A program made the translations under genes and the position numbers. This document shows, in pieces, positions 18,643 through 28,034 of a stretch of DNA of 64,000 nucleotides (the first letter of the stretch is position 1; every line of letters starts with the position of its first letter). Source of the stretch: Bdellovibrio svalbardensis (GTDB lineage Bacteria > Bdellovibrionota > Bdellovibrionia > Bdellovibrionales > Bdellovibrionaceae); the NCBI RefSeq assembly GCF_029531655.1, contig NZ_JANRMI010000003.1, forward strand, positions 62,001 to 126,000. The letters are read 5' to 3'. Under the pieces are notes generated by a model. It had not been told where the DNA came from and did no database searches. It worked only from the letters and a program-made list of their open reading frames with translations.

Positions 18643-19461
18643 TTAGTTTTCGGTGGCGGAGGCGTAGATGAGGCTGCCGCCTTTGATCATGTTGATGAGC
18701 TTGGTGCGGTTTTCCATGGCTACGGCGGGGCAGCCCCAACTGCGGCCTTGGATGACAGAGGCTTCAGACACGTAGTCGGCTCCGTGGACTACGACGGAGC
18801 GGCTGCGGGCGTTGGAGTTGGTTGAGGAGAGGCCATCGAGTTTCAATGAATAACCGTGGCTGCCGTCATAGGTTTCTGCCGCCAGGTAGTAACCCAAGGA
18901 GCTGGCGTTTGAACCCGAGGCATTGCTGAAGCTGTTTGCGTAGCCGTCGTGATCAGGGTCCGAGCCTTTGCCATGAGCTACGCGGATGGCCCACACTTCA
19001 CCGGTTTTCATATTGATGATGAAAAATCTTTTCTTTCCAGAGAACTGTCTAAAGTCGATCACTGAAAGATAGTCTTTATTTTTGATCTTCGCCGCATTGG
19101 CATCGTAATAAGCCAGGGCACTTTTCAATTGCCCCGCTGGGACGATTTTTGTTGGATCCACATAGCTGTACTTGGCAGCCAAAGATGTGGAGCCAGAAGT
19201 CGAACCAGAGCCTGAGGTCGATGGTAAATCTGTTGTGCCCGAATTGCCTGATGCTGGTGGCGTCACTGGTGGAGTTACAACCGCCTGCCCAGTATTGCTG
19301 CTGGAACCGTCCCCTGTACTGACAGGTTCGTTTTGTGGGTCATCGGCCAGTTTGGTTGCCGAGGTTTCCATGCCGCCGGGCGCACAGGCAGCCAGAGCCA
19401 GTGTAAACAAAGAGACGCAGAATATATTCTTGAATGTTTGGTTTAGTTTTTGAGGCTTCAT
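18643..19461 (-). CDS. murein L,D-transpeptidase-like lipoprotein (YkuD_2 type)
   Basis: 272 residues. Signal peptide with lipobox LAAC (Cys25), then a long Ser/Thr/Gly/Pro-rich linker (to ~95). The catalytic-type domain (DFRQFSGKKRFFIINMKTGE ... SVVVHGADYVS ... GRSWGCPAV) has the His-Gly and Ser-x-Gly-Cys signature, with the Cys in SWGCPA as nucleophile. This form corresponds to the extracytoplasmic YkuD_2 family; a cell-wall modifying role is expected but not shown. Predatory bacteria carry many such enzymes to remodel prey and self wall. Confidence 0.85.
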   Translation of the reverse strand: MKPQKLNQTFKNIFCVSLFTLALAACAPGGMETSATKLADDPQNEPVSTGDGSSSNTGQAVVTPPVTPPASGNSGTTDLPSTSGSGSTSGSTSLAAKYSYVDPTKIVPAGQLKSALAYYDANAAKIKNKDYLSVIDFRQFSGKKRFFIINMKTGEVWAIRVAHGKGSDPDHDGYANSFSNASGSNASSLGYYLAAETYDGSHGYSLKLDGLSSTNSNARSRSVVVHGADYVSEASVIQGRSWGCPAVAMENRTKLINMIKGGSLIYASATEN

Positions 19462-19593
19462 GCCGGGACCTCCGTGGTAGTCACAGAGGTCTTCGGTGGG
19501 CTCATTTTTTTACTTTAAATATTTTTTTAGTGTCGGAAATGTCGACAGCGAAGTTCTGAAAAGCGTCGAGCGAGCTGACATTCTTATTTACAT

Positions 19594-21111
19594 CTATTTA
19601 CATTCACTTCCGTTGTTCTCGCTGCTGGCTTTGCATCCGAGAGCTTTTTGAATTTCAGGTTTTGCAAACATCACGCGATCCACACGCAGATCGGTTGAAG
19701 GATGGGTCCCACTGCCCTCGGCACTTGCTTCCGCCATGAGCGACTCGACTTCATCCAAAAATGGACATTTCCCCATCGTCACCGCTTTAATTTTACTCAC
19801 TACAGATTGTTTAACATTCTCACAACCAATGCTCAGAAAAACAGACTCTGAAGCAAATGCATATTGCCGAGCCTTTTTGGAGTCAGGAATATCCTTGATC
19901 TTTCCCGCCAAAGTCTCTGCGGCTAACCAATCTGACCAGGCTTCTTGAAGATGTCCACTGCCAGTAAATTCAGAACAGCCCTTAAAAGCGTCGTAATGGG
20001 TGTTTATTATTTTTCTTTGATCTTCAAAGCCAGCAATTGTGGCATCTCCCAGCTCTCCTTTAGGAATGCCACTTTGTTCACCGCCTTCGCCGCCTTCTTC
20101 GCTATTCGCAGCCGCCTCTTCGCGAAGAGCATCTTCTTCTTCATTGATCTTATTGATCAAACCACTTTTTGATGGAACTTGCACACCAATCGAAGAAGGT
20201 TTCTGCAAACATGAAATCACACTCGCCAGTGGATTCTTATTCGTTGGAATCGCGGAAATTTTGATCTTTCCTTTTTCTCCAGATCCGCCCATGAATGTGG
20301 GATAGTTCAGCTCAAGATCTTTCTTTCCTTGCGAGTACGAAAATGCCACTGAACACGGGTCAATAGCGTGACCCAACTCATGGGATAAAGTTGTGAATAG
20401 GGCTGCATCGGGAAGATTCAAAAATTGCGGGCAGACTGTAACACTGTGTTTGCTTGGCTCATAAAATGCATTTGGAGATTCGCAACCTTCAGCACTGAGC
20501 GAATAGATACCATCACCCAATTTCGGTGACACAAACTTCGCTGTCTTAATTCGGGTAATCATATTGTTAATTTCCGCAGCATTGCCTTTCGTGCGGCGCG
20601 ACTCCAGAACTTTGACCATGCGTTTTTGCGCATCTGCAAAGATACTGCGAGCCCTTCCGAGCTCCTTATTGAATCTCGCGAGATTCTTCTTTTGTTGCTC
20701 AGCCCCGCCGGCCTTTTCAGCACTCACCAAGAGCTCGGGATAAACAAAGGGATCTGATACCAAGGCTTGAGGGAAAGGTTGGCGCGTACAGGCCTCCCCG
20801 ACACGCATATAACTCAGCATTTGAAAGTTTGGAATCTGATGTCCATCTTCATCTTGATATAAGTAAAAGCTTTGCGCTTTATCGGCGAACTCGCCGCAAT
20901 AACCGCCAAAGGAGCAATTCCGCGAAGTGGGAGTTTCACAAGCCTGGGAGGATGCTGCAGAGATTTTCAAGGCCTCACGCACTTGCCCAATTTTCTGAAT
21001 CATTTCCTGAACCGCCTGAGAGTTCTCAACGTCATTGGAACTGGCGTCCGGTACAGGCTGTGCCTGCAATAGCGAAAAAACCCCTGAAAGAATCAAAAGC
21101 AATTTTATCAT
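19594..21111 (-). CDS. secreted putative zinc metallopeptidase (HELGH)
   Basis: 505 residues with a short signal peptide (ending LLQAQ). The zinc-binding motif HELGH is at 244-248 in the context FTTLSHELGHAIDPC. About a dozen cysteines suggest disulfides in the periplasm or outside. A Glu/Gly-rich low-complexity segment lies at ~335-350 (EEAAANSEEGGEGGEQSG). The C-terminal half contains HLQEAWSDWLAAE, where the Glu or Asp may provide the third zinc ligand. No exact peptidase family is recognised. It is 6 nt downstream of the small gene at 21118-21483 and probably shares its transcript. Confidence 0.7.
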   Translation of the reverse strand: MIKLLLILSGVFSLLQAQPVPDASSNDVENSQAVQEMIQKIGQVREALKISAASSQACETPTSRNCSFGGYCGEFADKAQSFYLYQDEDGHQIPNFQMLSYMRVGEACTRQPFPQALVSDPFVYPELLVSAEKAGGAEQQKKNLARFNKELGRARSIFADAQKRMVKVLESRRTKGNAAEINNMITRIKTAKFVSPKLGDGIYSLSAEGCESPNAFYEPSKHSVTVCPQFLNLPDAALFTTLSHELGHAIDPCSVAFSYSQGKKDLELNYPTFMGGSGEKGKIKISAIPTNKNPLASVISCLQKPSSIGVQVPSKSGLINKINEEEDALREEAAANSEEGGEGGEQSGIPKGELGDATIAGFEDQRKIINTHYDAFKGCSEFTGSGHLQEAWSDWLAAETLAGKIKDIPDSKKARQYAFASESVFLSIGCENVKQSVVSKIKAVTMGKCPFLDEVESLMAEASAEGSGTHPSTDLRVDRVMFAKPEIQKALGCKASSENNGSECK

Positions 21112-21117
21112 AACGTT

Positions 21118-21483
21118 CTAAATCCCGTTGGCGTAGGTGCGAATTTCTTCAAGGTTTTTGATCATCCTGCCGTAGGAGTCACCCTCAGTGCAGCCTTCTC
21201 GTTTGAATGATTTGATTTTATCTTTCTTTTCAAAAGTGTAGGTGCCCGAAGCGCATCTGGCAGATTTGGCAGAGATCGTCGGGCCTTTTTCAAAGGTTCT
21301 CCACGAATTCAAGGTTGAAGTTGGCAAGGTTTTGCCAATATCTTTTCCATCGAAAATGTAGACGCCATTTTCGTGCTTCAGAATATCAATTTTGCGGATG
21401 CCAGCATGATTGGTGCGATCAAAGGTGATTTCCCAGGCAAAGGCTTGTACTGAAAACAGGAAAATAAGAATGAAATATCTCAT
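21118..21483 (-). CDS. small secreted protein, unknown function
   Basis: 121 residues with a signal peptide (MRYFILIFLFSVQAFA). The mature part is basic, with two cysteines (SARCASGTY, KREGCTEG) likely forming one disulfide. It is translated just upstream of the HELGH peptidase gene and may act with it (an inhibitor or chaperone is conceivable), but nothing in the sequence proves this. Confidence 0.6.
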   Translation of the reverse strand: MRYFILIFLFSVQAFAWEITFDRTNHAGIRKIDILKHENGVYIFDGKDIGKTLPTSTLNSWRTFEKGPTISAKSARCASGTYTFEKKDKIKSFKREGCTEGDSYGRMIKNLEEIRTYANGI

Positions 21484-21591
21484 TGTTTCAGTTTAAAGGT
21501 TCAGCCTTTGCTTTGTCTCAAAGAAAGTACCCAGGCCCGTCGACCTAGACTTTGGCCGACTGACTTTGGGTCAGCCAGGCCTTTTGTGAAA

Positions 21592-22323
21592 CTAAAACTT
21601 CAGAGGAAGTTTTTGCTCTGACAGACTCGCTTCCATTGGGCTAAGCTCCACCACAATCGGAGACACCGTCAGACCTTTGTGGAAAGCCTCGCGCAAAAGC
21701 TTCCCGTACTCAGGGTCGATATCATCCGCCGGAGAGAAAGTTCCGCAGTCATTGCGCTGAATAGTGAAAACGATTTCTGCCGTGTGCCCCTGTTCCATCA
21801 AGGCCATCAACTCGCGCAGATGTTTTTGCCCACGTTCAGTCACGGCGTCAGGGAACTTAGCGACACCGTTTTCGCCCAAAGTGACGTTCTTCACCTCGAT
21901 GAAATGCATTTTTTCGGAAGACTTTTTCTTAATCATAAAGTCCAATCGAGTCTCTGCGGAAATCTTATATTCAGGCTTCACTTCGTCGAACTGCGCCCAG
22001 TCTGCAAAAGTTCCGACAACTTCTTTGCCTTTACCGACGACATGCTGAAGAGTTTCGCGCACCACTGTATTCGGAGTTGAGGTATTGACCCCCACCCAGG
22101 CGCCTTCAGGTGACTTGATCATCTCCAAAGTCCATTTCAATTTTCTTTCCGGATTGTCACTCGCCGAAAACAAACACGGCTGACCGGGGTTGTTAGCACT
22201 TTTCAAGCTGCCCGTGTTGGGAAGATGAGCTGTCAAAGTTTGCCCCTGAAACTCGATATCCGCAAAGAAGCGCTTGTATCGTTTCAAGAAAATGCCCTCT
22301 TGCAGCTTATTAGAAAACTTCAT
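21592..22323 (-). CDS. sfsA: SfsA-family DNA-binding/nuclease-like protein
   Basis: The ATG at 22323 follows a GGGGGG SD and gives 243 residues (MKFSNKLQEGIFLKRYKRFF), close to the family length of about 234. Signatures are HLPNTGSLKS, GAWVGVNTSTPN, RLDFMIKKK and HFIEVKNVTL, the last resembling a nuclease-fold core (D-ExK), and DDIDPEYGKLLREAFHKGL near the end. SfsA was named for sugar fermentation stimulation in E. coli; its biochemical role is unsettled. It is a single gene with no operon partner. Confidence 0.92.
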   Translation of the reverse strand: MKFSNKLQEGIFLKRYKRFFADIEFQGQTLTAHLPNTGSLKSANNPGQPCLFSASDNPERKLKWTLEMIKSPEGAWVGVNTSTPNTVVRETLQHVVGKGKEVVGTFADWAQFDEVKPEYKISAETRLDFMIKKKSSEKMHFIEVKNVTLGENGVAKFPDAVTERGQKHLRELMALMEQGHTAEIVFTIQRNDCGTFSPADDIDPEYGKLLREAFHKGLTVSPIVVELSPMEASLSEQKLPLKF

Positions 22324-22623
22324 GATTCCCCCCAATAACTTCCCGGTTGCGTTACTGTATTTGACAGTGCTTCGGAGGCTAACTTAGAGGGGCTTTCGTG
22401 TAAATTCAACTCTCGTCCCCGGATGACCGATAAATAGCGGCCTTAAGAGGCAAAATAATGCGCAAAGAACCCCCTTTTGCGGTGCGTTGCTGAGTGCAAA
22501 TGCTCTACGGCGGGACTAGAAAGAACTGTTTATAAAAGACAGTAAAAGCCCCCGTTTGGTGCCCCCTCTAAAATGGGTCCACCCGATTGGTTGGTTTTAA
22601 AATTTGAAAGGAACATTCTCAAC
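22324..22623. other. 300-nt gap between sfsA and the E2 gene
   Basis: Divergent promoters for sfsA (minus) and the E2-E3 operon (plus) must lie here. A TTGACA hexamer at about 22373 on the plus strand could be a -35 element, but no convincing -10 follows at 17 nt. No ORF, terminator or strong repeat was seen. Confidence 0.3.
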
Positions 22624-24234
22624 ATGGCAACTGACGTAAAACTGCCCGAACTTGGTGAAGGTGTCGCTGAAGGCGAATTAGTAAAATGGTTGGTAAAACC
22701 AGGTGACTCGGTCAAGGCGGATCAACCTATCGCTGAAGTTCTTACTGATAAAGCAACTGTAGAGGTTCCATCTCCTGTTGCCGGTACTGTCGGTGAATTG
22801 AAATTCAAACCAGGCCAAGTTGTAAAAGTTGGTTCTACTATGATCACTCTTGCCAACTCTCATGAAGGTGGTGCCGCTAAACCAGCAGCCGCTCCGGCTC
22901 CTGCGGCTGCGGCCTCGAAACCTGCAGCTCCAGCGGCCTCAGCTCCAGCAGCTGGCGGTGGCAAAGTTCAAGACGTTAAACTTCCTGAATTGGGAGAAGG
23001 CGTTGCTGAAGGCGAACTTGTTAAATGGTTGGTAAAACCAGGTGACTCTGTGAAAGCAGATCAACCTATCGCTGAAGTTTTGACTGACAAGGCCACTGTT
23101 GAAGTTCCGACTCCAGTAGCTGGTGTCGTTAAAGAGGTAAAATTCAAAGCAGGCGATGTGGTTAAAGTGGGTTCAACTATGATCACTCTTGAAGGATCGG
23201 GTTCTGCTCCTCAGGCAGCAGCTCCGGCTCCTGCAGCACAAGCTTCTGCACCAGTTGCAGCGGCGGCAAAAGCGGCTCCAGCGGCAGTTGCCAACGGCAT
23301 CTTCCCTCCAGTTGCTGATTCAAAAGTTTTGGCGACACCTGCAACACGCAGACTTGCTCGCGAGACTGGTATCGATATCAATTCACTTTCTGGTTCTGGT
23401 CTTGCGGGTCGTGTGACTCGTGAAGACGTATTGAGTGCCGGTGGTGGAGCAGCTCCAGCGGTTTCTGCAAAAGCACCAGCAGCTGGCGGCATCTCTATTC
23501 CTAAACCTGCTTACCAAGGCCCTGCAGGTGCGATTGAAGAGCGCGTACCACTTATGGGTATCCGCAAACGTATTGCTGAAAACATGCAACGTGCAAAACA
23601 CATTATTCCTCACTTCACCATCATGGATGAGGCAAAGGTTGATGCAATGGTCGCAATGCGTGAATCATTGAAAGAACATGCAGAGAAAAACGGCACGAAG
23701 ATCACTTACCTTCCAATTGTTATGAAGGCTTTGGTTTCTACAATCCGCGAATTCCCTCAGTTCAATGCTTCTATCGACGACGCTGCTGGTGAAATCGTTT
23801 ACAAAAAATACTTCAACCTCGGCTTTGCGGCTGACACGCCAACAGGACTTGTGGTTCCAGTTATTAAAAACGTGGATCAAAAAACCATCCTTGAAATCTC
23901 TAAAGAAATCTTGGATCTTTCTAAACGCGCTCGTGATGGCAAATTGAAGCCAGACGAAATGAAAGGTGCAACTATCACTGTGACGAACATTGGTTCTATC
24001 GGTGGTACTTATGCGACCCCTGTGATCAACCATCCTGAAGTGGCGATCTTGGGTATGTACAAAATTGACGAAAAACCTGTGATCAAAAACGGTCAATTGT
24101 CTTCAATCAAAGTTATGAACTACACAATGACTGCCGATCACCGTTTGATCGACGGCGCTGCGGCTGCAAGATTCCTTGCTGCTTTCATCTCTCGTATTGA
24201 AAACCCAGGTAAACTTTTGGTGGAGATGCTCTAG
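22624..24234 (+). CDS. pdhC: dihydrolipoamide acyltransferase (E2) with two lipoyl domains
   Basis: Start at ATG 22624 (AAAGGAA SD, then MATDVKLPELGEGVAEGE); the upstream in-frame ATG lacks an SD. 536 residues: two nearly identical lipoyl domains, each with the DKATVEV lysine; Ala/Pro-rich linkers; a peripheral E3-binding domain (ATPATRRLARETGIDINSLS); and a catalytic domain ending in the active-site TADHRLIDGAAAARF. E2 transfers the acyl group to CoA in the cytoplasmic complex. E3 follows 24 nt downstream, while no E1 gene is present, so pyruvate versus branched-chain specificity is not fixed by context. Confidence 0.93.
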   Translation: MATDVKLPELGEGVAEGELVKWLVKPGDSVKADQPIAEVLTDKATVEVPSPVAGTVGELKFKPGQVVKVGSTMITLANSHEGGAAKPAAAPAPAAAASKPAAPAASAPAAGGGKVQDVKLPELGEGVAEGELVKWLVKPGDSVKADQPIAEVLTDKATVEVPTPVAGVVKEVKFKAGDVVKVGSTMITLEGSGSAPQAAAPAPAAQASAPVAAAAKAAPAAVANGIFPPVADSKVLATPATRRLARETGIDINSLSGSGLAGRVTREDVLSAGGGAAPAVSAKAPAAGGISIPKPAYQGPAGAIEERVPLMGIRKRIAENMQRAKHIIPHFTIMDEAKVDAMVAMRESLKEHAEKNGTKITYLPIVMKALVSTIREFPQFNASIDDAAGEIVYKKYFNLGFAADTPTGLVVPVIKNVDQKTILEISKEILDLSKRARDGKLKPDEMKGATITVTNIGSIGGTYATPVINHPEVAILGMYKIDEKPVIKNGQLSSIKVMNYTMTADHRLIDGAAAARFLAAFISRIENPGKLLVEML

Positions 24235-24258
24235 CCAAAGGCTAGCAAGGAGATAAGT

Positions 24259-25683
24259 ATGGCTCAAACTTTTGATGTGGTAGTAATTGGTGCGGGTCCC
24301 GGCGGTTATGTCGCTGCGATTCGCGCATCTCAACTTGGTTTTAAAACGGCTGTGGTTGAACGTGAGTTCTTGGGTGGTGTGTGCTTGAACGTGGGATGTA
24401 TTCCATCTAAAGCCATGATCACAGCGACTCACCTTCTTCACAAAGCTCAACACAACTTCAAAGATATGGGCCTTGTGATCAAGGGCGGTATCGATGTTGA
24501 TATGAAACAGCTTGTGAAATGGAAACAATCTGTTTCAGACAAAATGTCGAGCGGCGTGGGCCAGCTTCTTAAAGGCTATGGCGTCACTGTTTTGAAAGGT
24601 GAAGCTGAATTTAAGAACTCAAAAGAGATCTCTTTGAAATCAGCAGCTGGCACTGAATCTGTTCAAGCGAAATTCTTCGTTGTGGCGACAGGCTCACGTC
24701 CGATCGAAATCCCTGGCTTCAAATTTGACGAAAAAGATATCTGCTCGTCTACGGGTGCACTTGCTTTCGATGCTATTCCTAAGCGCGTGGCCGTTATCGG
24801 TGGCGGATACATCGGCCTTGAAATCTCTTCTTACCTTCGCAAACTTGGCACTGAAGTGACTGTGATCGAAGCTCAGTCTTCATTGCTTGCTGGTGTGGTT
24901 GATCCAGATTGTGCAAATGTGGTGGTTCGCAAGCTTGATAAAGCCGGCGTCAAAATCATGTACGGCGCAAAAGCTAAAGGACAGAAGAAAGTTAAAGACG
25001 GTTACGAAGTGACTGTCGAAATCAATGGCAAAGATGAAGTTGTTAAATGCGACAAAATCCTTGTTACTGTAGGACGTCGTCCTAACGGAGACCAAGCCAA
25101 CTTGAAAGCGGCGGGTATCGCCGTTGACGAACGTGGTTTTGTTAAAGTGGATGCTCAACGCAGAACTAATGTTTCTAATATCTTTGCTATCGGCGACATC
25201 TGTGGCCAACCAATGCTTGCGCATAAAGCGTCTCACGAAGGCGTTCTTGTGGCGGAAGTGATGGCCGGTCAAAACCGTGTTTACGACGCGAAAACAGTTC
25301 CAGCGGTTGTCTTTACCGACCCGGAAATCGCGTCTGCGGGCATGACCGAAGCTGAGGCGAAAGCCAAAGGTTTCAATGACCTGATCATCGGCAAGTTCCC
25401 ATTCGCAGCAAATGGTCGCGCCGTGAGCATGATGGAAACAGATGGTTTCGTAAAAATGATCGCTGACAAAAAGACACATGTTCTTTTGGGCGTTCATATC
25501 GTGGGACCAGAGGCTTCCAACCTGATCTCTGAAGCTGTCCTTGCGATCGAAATGGGTGCACGCATTGAAGACTTGGCATTGTCTATCCATCCTCATCCGA
25601 CTTTGGGTGAAACAATGATGGAATGTGCTGAGGCGACTTTGGGACATGCGATCCATATCATCCAAAAGCCATTGCACAAGTAG
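24259..25683 (+). CDS. lpdA: dihydrolipoamide dehydrogenase (E3)
   Basis: 474-residue FAD enzyme that reoxidises lipoamide with NAD+. It has an N-terminal FAD dinucleotide fold (VVVIGAGPGGYVAAIRA) and redox disulfide GGVCLNVGCIPSK. An NAD fold follows (RVAVIGGGYIGLEISSYL), then the second FAD motif NIFAIGDI and the C-terminal dimer interface with the catalytic HPHPTLGE. It follows the E2 gene with an AAGGAG SD and ends in a strong terminator. All key residues are present. Confidence 0.97.
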   Translation: MAQTFDVVVIGAGPGGYVAAIRASQLGFKTAVVEREFLGGVCLNVGCIPSKAMITATHLLHKAQHNFKDMGLVIKGGIDVDMKQLVKWKQSVSDKMSSGVGQLLKGYGVTVLKGEAEFKNSKEISLKSAAGTESVQAKFFVVATGSRPIEIPGFKFDEKDICSSTGALAFDAIPKRVAVIGGGYIGLEISSYLRKLGTEVTVIEAQSSLLAGVVDPDCANVVVRKLDKAGVKIMYGAKAKGQKKVKDGYEVTVEINGKDEVVKCDKILVTVGRRPNGDQANLKAAGIAVDERGFVKVDAQRRTNVSNIFAIGDICGQPMLAHKASHEGVLVAEVMAGQNRVYDAKTVPAVVFTDPEIASAGMTEAEAKAKGFNDLIIGKFPFAANGRAVSMMETDGFVKMIADKKTHVLLGVHIVGPEASNLISEAVLAIEMGARIEDLALSIHPHPTLGETMMECAEATLGHAIHIIQKPLHK

Positions 25684-25707
25684 ATCTTACTTAAAAAGTA
25701 AAATCCC

Positions 25708-25738
25708 AAAGGGAGTTCATTGCGAACTCCCTTTTTTT
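25708..25738 (+). terminator. terminator of the E2-E3 operon
   Basis: AAAGGGAGTTC, loop ATTGC, GAACTCCCTTT followed by T residues: an 11-bp perfect stem. Confidence 0.95.
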
Positions 25739-25805
25739 ATTCTGAAAATACACTGGACACAGGGCCTCCCTGGTAATGGAATAGATGGCAGTATAAGGAA
25801 GTTAT

Positions 25806-26282
25806 ATGCTCAATCTATCCATCCCTTGGTGGGAATTCGTTGTTCGTGCTTTGGTCGTCTTTGGATTTTTACTTTTTGCCCTTCGCGTGTTGGGAAAAAA
25901 GCAAATCGGCCAGCTGGCTCCCTTTGACCTGGTTCTTCTGCTGATTCTCAGCAATGCCGTTCAAAACTCCATGAATGCCGGCGATAATTCTTTATTAGGT
26001 GGATTGATCTCTGCCGCAACTTTGCTGCTGCTGGATTATTTTTTTGGCTGGGTGACCTTCAAAAACAAGCGCGCCTCGAAGTTGATCGAAGGCCGCCCCG
26101 AAGTCTTGATTCATGACGGAAAAATCTTTGAGAAAACTCTGATAAAGGAACGCATCAATCACAACACTCTCGAGGAGGCTCTTCGTAAAGAAGGCGTTTT
26201 CTCAATCCAAGACGTGCACTATGCCATCCTCGAAAATAGCGGCGCTATTTCAGTCATCAGAAAAAAAGACAAAACCACTTAA
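25806..26282 (+). CDS. DUF421/YetF-family membrane protein
   Basis: 158 residues. Three hydrophobic segments lie between residues 5 and 85 (WWEFVVRALVVFGFLLFALR; FDLVLLLILSNAVQNSM; LLGGLISAATLLLLDYFFGW). A cytoplasmic YetF-type C-terminal domain follows (LIEGRPEVLIHDGKIFEK ... LEEALRKEGVFSIQDVHYAI). LGKKQIGQLAPFDLV is the family signature. Function is unknown in most bacteria. It is a single-gene transcript with its own terminator. Confidence 0.9.
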   Translation: MLNLSIPWWEFVVRALVVFGFLLFALRVLGKKQIGQLAPFDLVLLLILSNAVQNSMNAGDNSLLGGLISAATLLLLDYFFGWVTFKNKRASKLIEGRPEVLIHDGKIFEKTLIKERINHNTLEEALRKEGVFSIQDVHYAILENSGAISVIRKKDKTT

Positions 26283-26356
26283 AAAAAGATCCCCGGGTGA
26301 GACATTTGAAGATTTCGCCTACGGGATTGACACAAATATTCAGAATCTAAAAAAAT

Positions 26357-26381
26357 GAGAGTGGGAGCACTCTCTTTTTTT
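26357..26381 (+). terminator. terminator downstream of the YetF-like gene
   Basis: GAGAGTG, loop GGAG, CACTCTC followed by seven T residues and preceded by an A-run. Confidence 0.85.
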
Positions 26382-26446
26382 ATATCTCTTCTAAAAACAC
26401 CGCAAAGTTCCTTTAGCGCGGCTGAACCTGATCCGATAAATACATT

Positions 26447-26860
26447 ATGCAGGTCGGACAAATCATCAAAGCCAAAAATGATTTCGAACTCTATGGATTG
26501 GTAAAATCCTCGATCTCTATCTCTGATTTCCATCCCGAGCATTATCAGATTTTTCATTTCACAAAAATATCTGCCACGGAATATCTCGTCGATGCCTTCT
26601 TTGAAGGGGAAGACTACAGCGAAAACAAAGCGTTCCTAAGTCAGTTTTCGGAAGAAGATACTTTTTGCGCACTGGATTCCACAGACAATCGCGACCATTT
26701 TTCGTTTGGTTCAAAAGCCCTGTTTGCATCTGTGATTTTCACGGACCTTTTCTCTTGGACTGAAAACTATCAGGATCATCTTGGAAATCCTGAGTTCAAT
26801 GCCTATATGGATAAAGAAGCTCGCGAAGGTTTCGCTCCACCAAAGAAACTGGCCAGCTAG
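26447..26860 (+). CDS. hypothetical protein, unknown function
   Basis: 137 residues starting MQVGQIIKAKNDFELYGLV. It is acidic and rich in aromatic residues, with no signal peptide or membrane segment and no recognised motif. The SD is weak, but the reading frame is long, its codons resemble its neighbours, and it ends 4 nt into the convergent gene at 26857. A cytoplasmic location is expected. Confidence 0.6.
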   Translation: MQVGQIIKAKNDFELYGLVKSSISISDFHPEHYQIFHFTKISATEYLVDAFFEGEDYSENKAFLSQFSEEDTFCALDSTDNRDHFSFGSKALFASVIFTDLFSWTENYQDHLGNPEFNAYMDKEAREGFAPPKKLAS

Positions 26861-27969
26861 TCTTTCTTTTTACCGAAGACAATTTCCAAATTCACATAAA
26901 GAGTCCACGTCGCCGTGAAATGCTCAATACGGGGCCACGACAGCTCTGGAGTGATCTGCAAGAACATCCAATCCAACGGATGCAAAGCCGTGCGGTAGGT
27001 GATACCCGCTGTATAATTGTCAGTATAAAATTTATTGTCCTGCGTGCCCGTAATCAATCGCAAATCGAATGATGCCAAGCTGATTTTATCAATCGTATAA
27101 ACGAATGAGGGTCCGTGGTAAGAGTTGAACGTATAATTACTAATGCCCCAATCCGCTTCGTTAATAAAACGGAACAGATTCTTTTTGTCTAAAGCATAGT
27201 CCGAGGTCACAGAGGTGATTTCTTCCCAAAGACGCGCAGAATCCCAACTGACCTCTTGGAAGAAGTGATTGACCACAGGGCCTGTTAAGAAATTCTTACT
27301 CAAACGCCCCGCGATTTGATAATCGACCGGGCGACTGAATCGCAAATTTACACCCTGATTGAACTCCCACGGATTGAGTTCCTTAAATTCGGTCTTAGTG
27401 ACGCGAGCCTCTTCAACTTCCGTCTCACCTGACCACCAACGTTGAATCACCTTTTCGGTATTTCTCCAATTCGGAAGACTTAGATTTAAATTTGTTTGAA
27501 TGTCATAAGAACCCGAGCCCTTGGTATTTACATAGGATTTTTGATAAATCCGGAAACTGCTTTCGTAGTATTCATTCAAGGCACGAGTGTTACCAAAGAG
27601 TTTATCCACCTGATTGGCAAGGATGATCACTTGATCTGAGATACCCTCTTGAGACCCTTGCAGATAGCCAGCCGCCTGTTTAATTAAAGGCTCTGGAGGT
27701 GCCTGAGGCGCGGGGGCAATTTCACCTGTTTTTTTGCCCTTCTTGGATTTTTTGGACTTCTTGTTTTTATTCTTATTTGATTTGTCGGTCCCGGCTTTGC
27801 TATCGACCTGGTTTGCATCAGAGGCCGGGGCTCCGCCAGCTCCCCCTCTCACTTCCTGTATGACTTCTTCCATAACCTCGTCAGGCACTTCCTCTGACGA
27901 TTCTTCGGACGTCTGAGCAAAGGCCACTTGCGAGGCTATTAAGATACAAATAAGGATTCTGAGAAGCAC
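26857..27969 (-). CDS. probable outer-membrane beta-barrel protein with charged N-terminal linker
   Basis: 370 residues. A signal peptide ending AFAQT is followed by an acidic stretch, a Lys/Asn/Ser-rich low-complexity segment (~60-82) and a Pro/Ala linker. The C-terminal ~250 residues alternate polar and aromatic residues in short beta-strand-like runs (FRIYQKSYVNTKGSGSYDIQ ... TWTLYVNLEIVFGKKKD), as in 10- to 12-strand barrels. Most barrels end in Phe; this one ends KKKD after a strand. No family is recognised. It is monocistronic. Confidence 0.6.
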   Translation of the reverse strand: MLLRILICILIASQVAFAQTSEESSEEVPDEVMEEVIQEVRGGAGGAPASDANQVDSKAGTDKSNKNKNKKSKKSKKGKKTGEIAPAPQAPPEPLIKQAAGYLQGSQEGISDQVIILANQVDKLFGNTRALNEYYESSFRIYQKSYVNTKGSGSYDIQTNLNLSLPNWRNTEKVIQRWWSGETEVEEARVTKTEFKELNPWEFNQGVNLRFSRPVDYQIAGRLSKNFLTGPVVNHFFQEVSWDSARLWEEITSVTSDYALDKKNLFRFINEADWGISNYTFNSYHGPSFVYTIDKISLASFDLRLITGTQDNKFYTDNYTAGITYRTALHPLDWMFLQITPELSWPRIEHFTATWTLYVNLEIVFGKKKD

Positions 27970-28034
27970 GACACCTCTTTCTGAAGATCATCTTAATAGA
28001 CTTCAGAAAGAAATGTCATCGTTGTTTATATCAT

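Noticed and set aside
21530-21575. GC-rich imperfect hairpin between sfsA and the small secreted gene
   Set aside because: Pairs with a bulge and lacks a T-run; too weak to list as a terminator, although it may slow transcription from sfsA.
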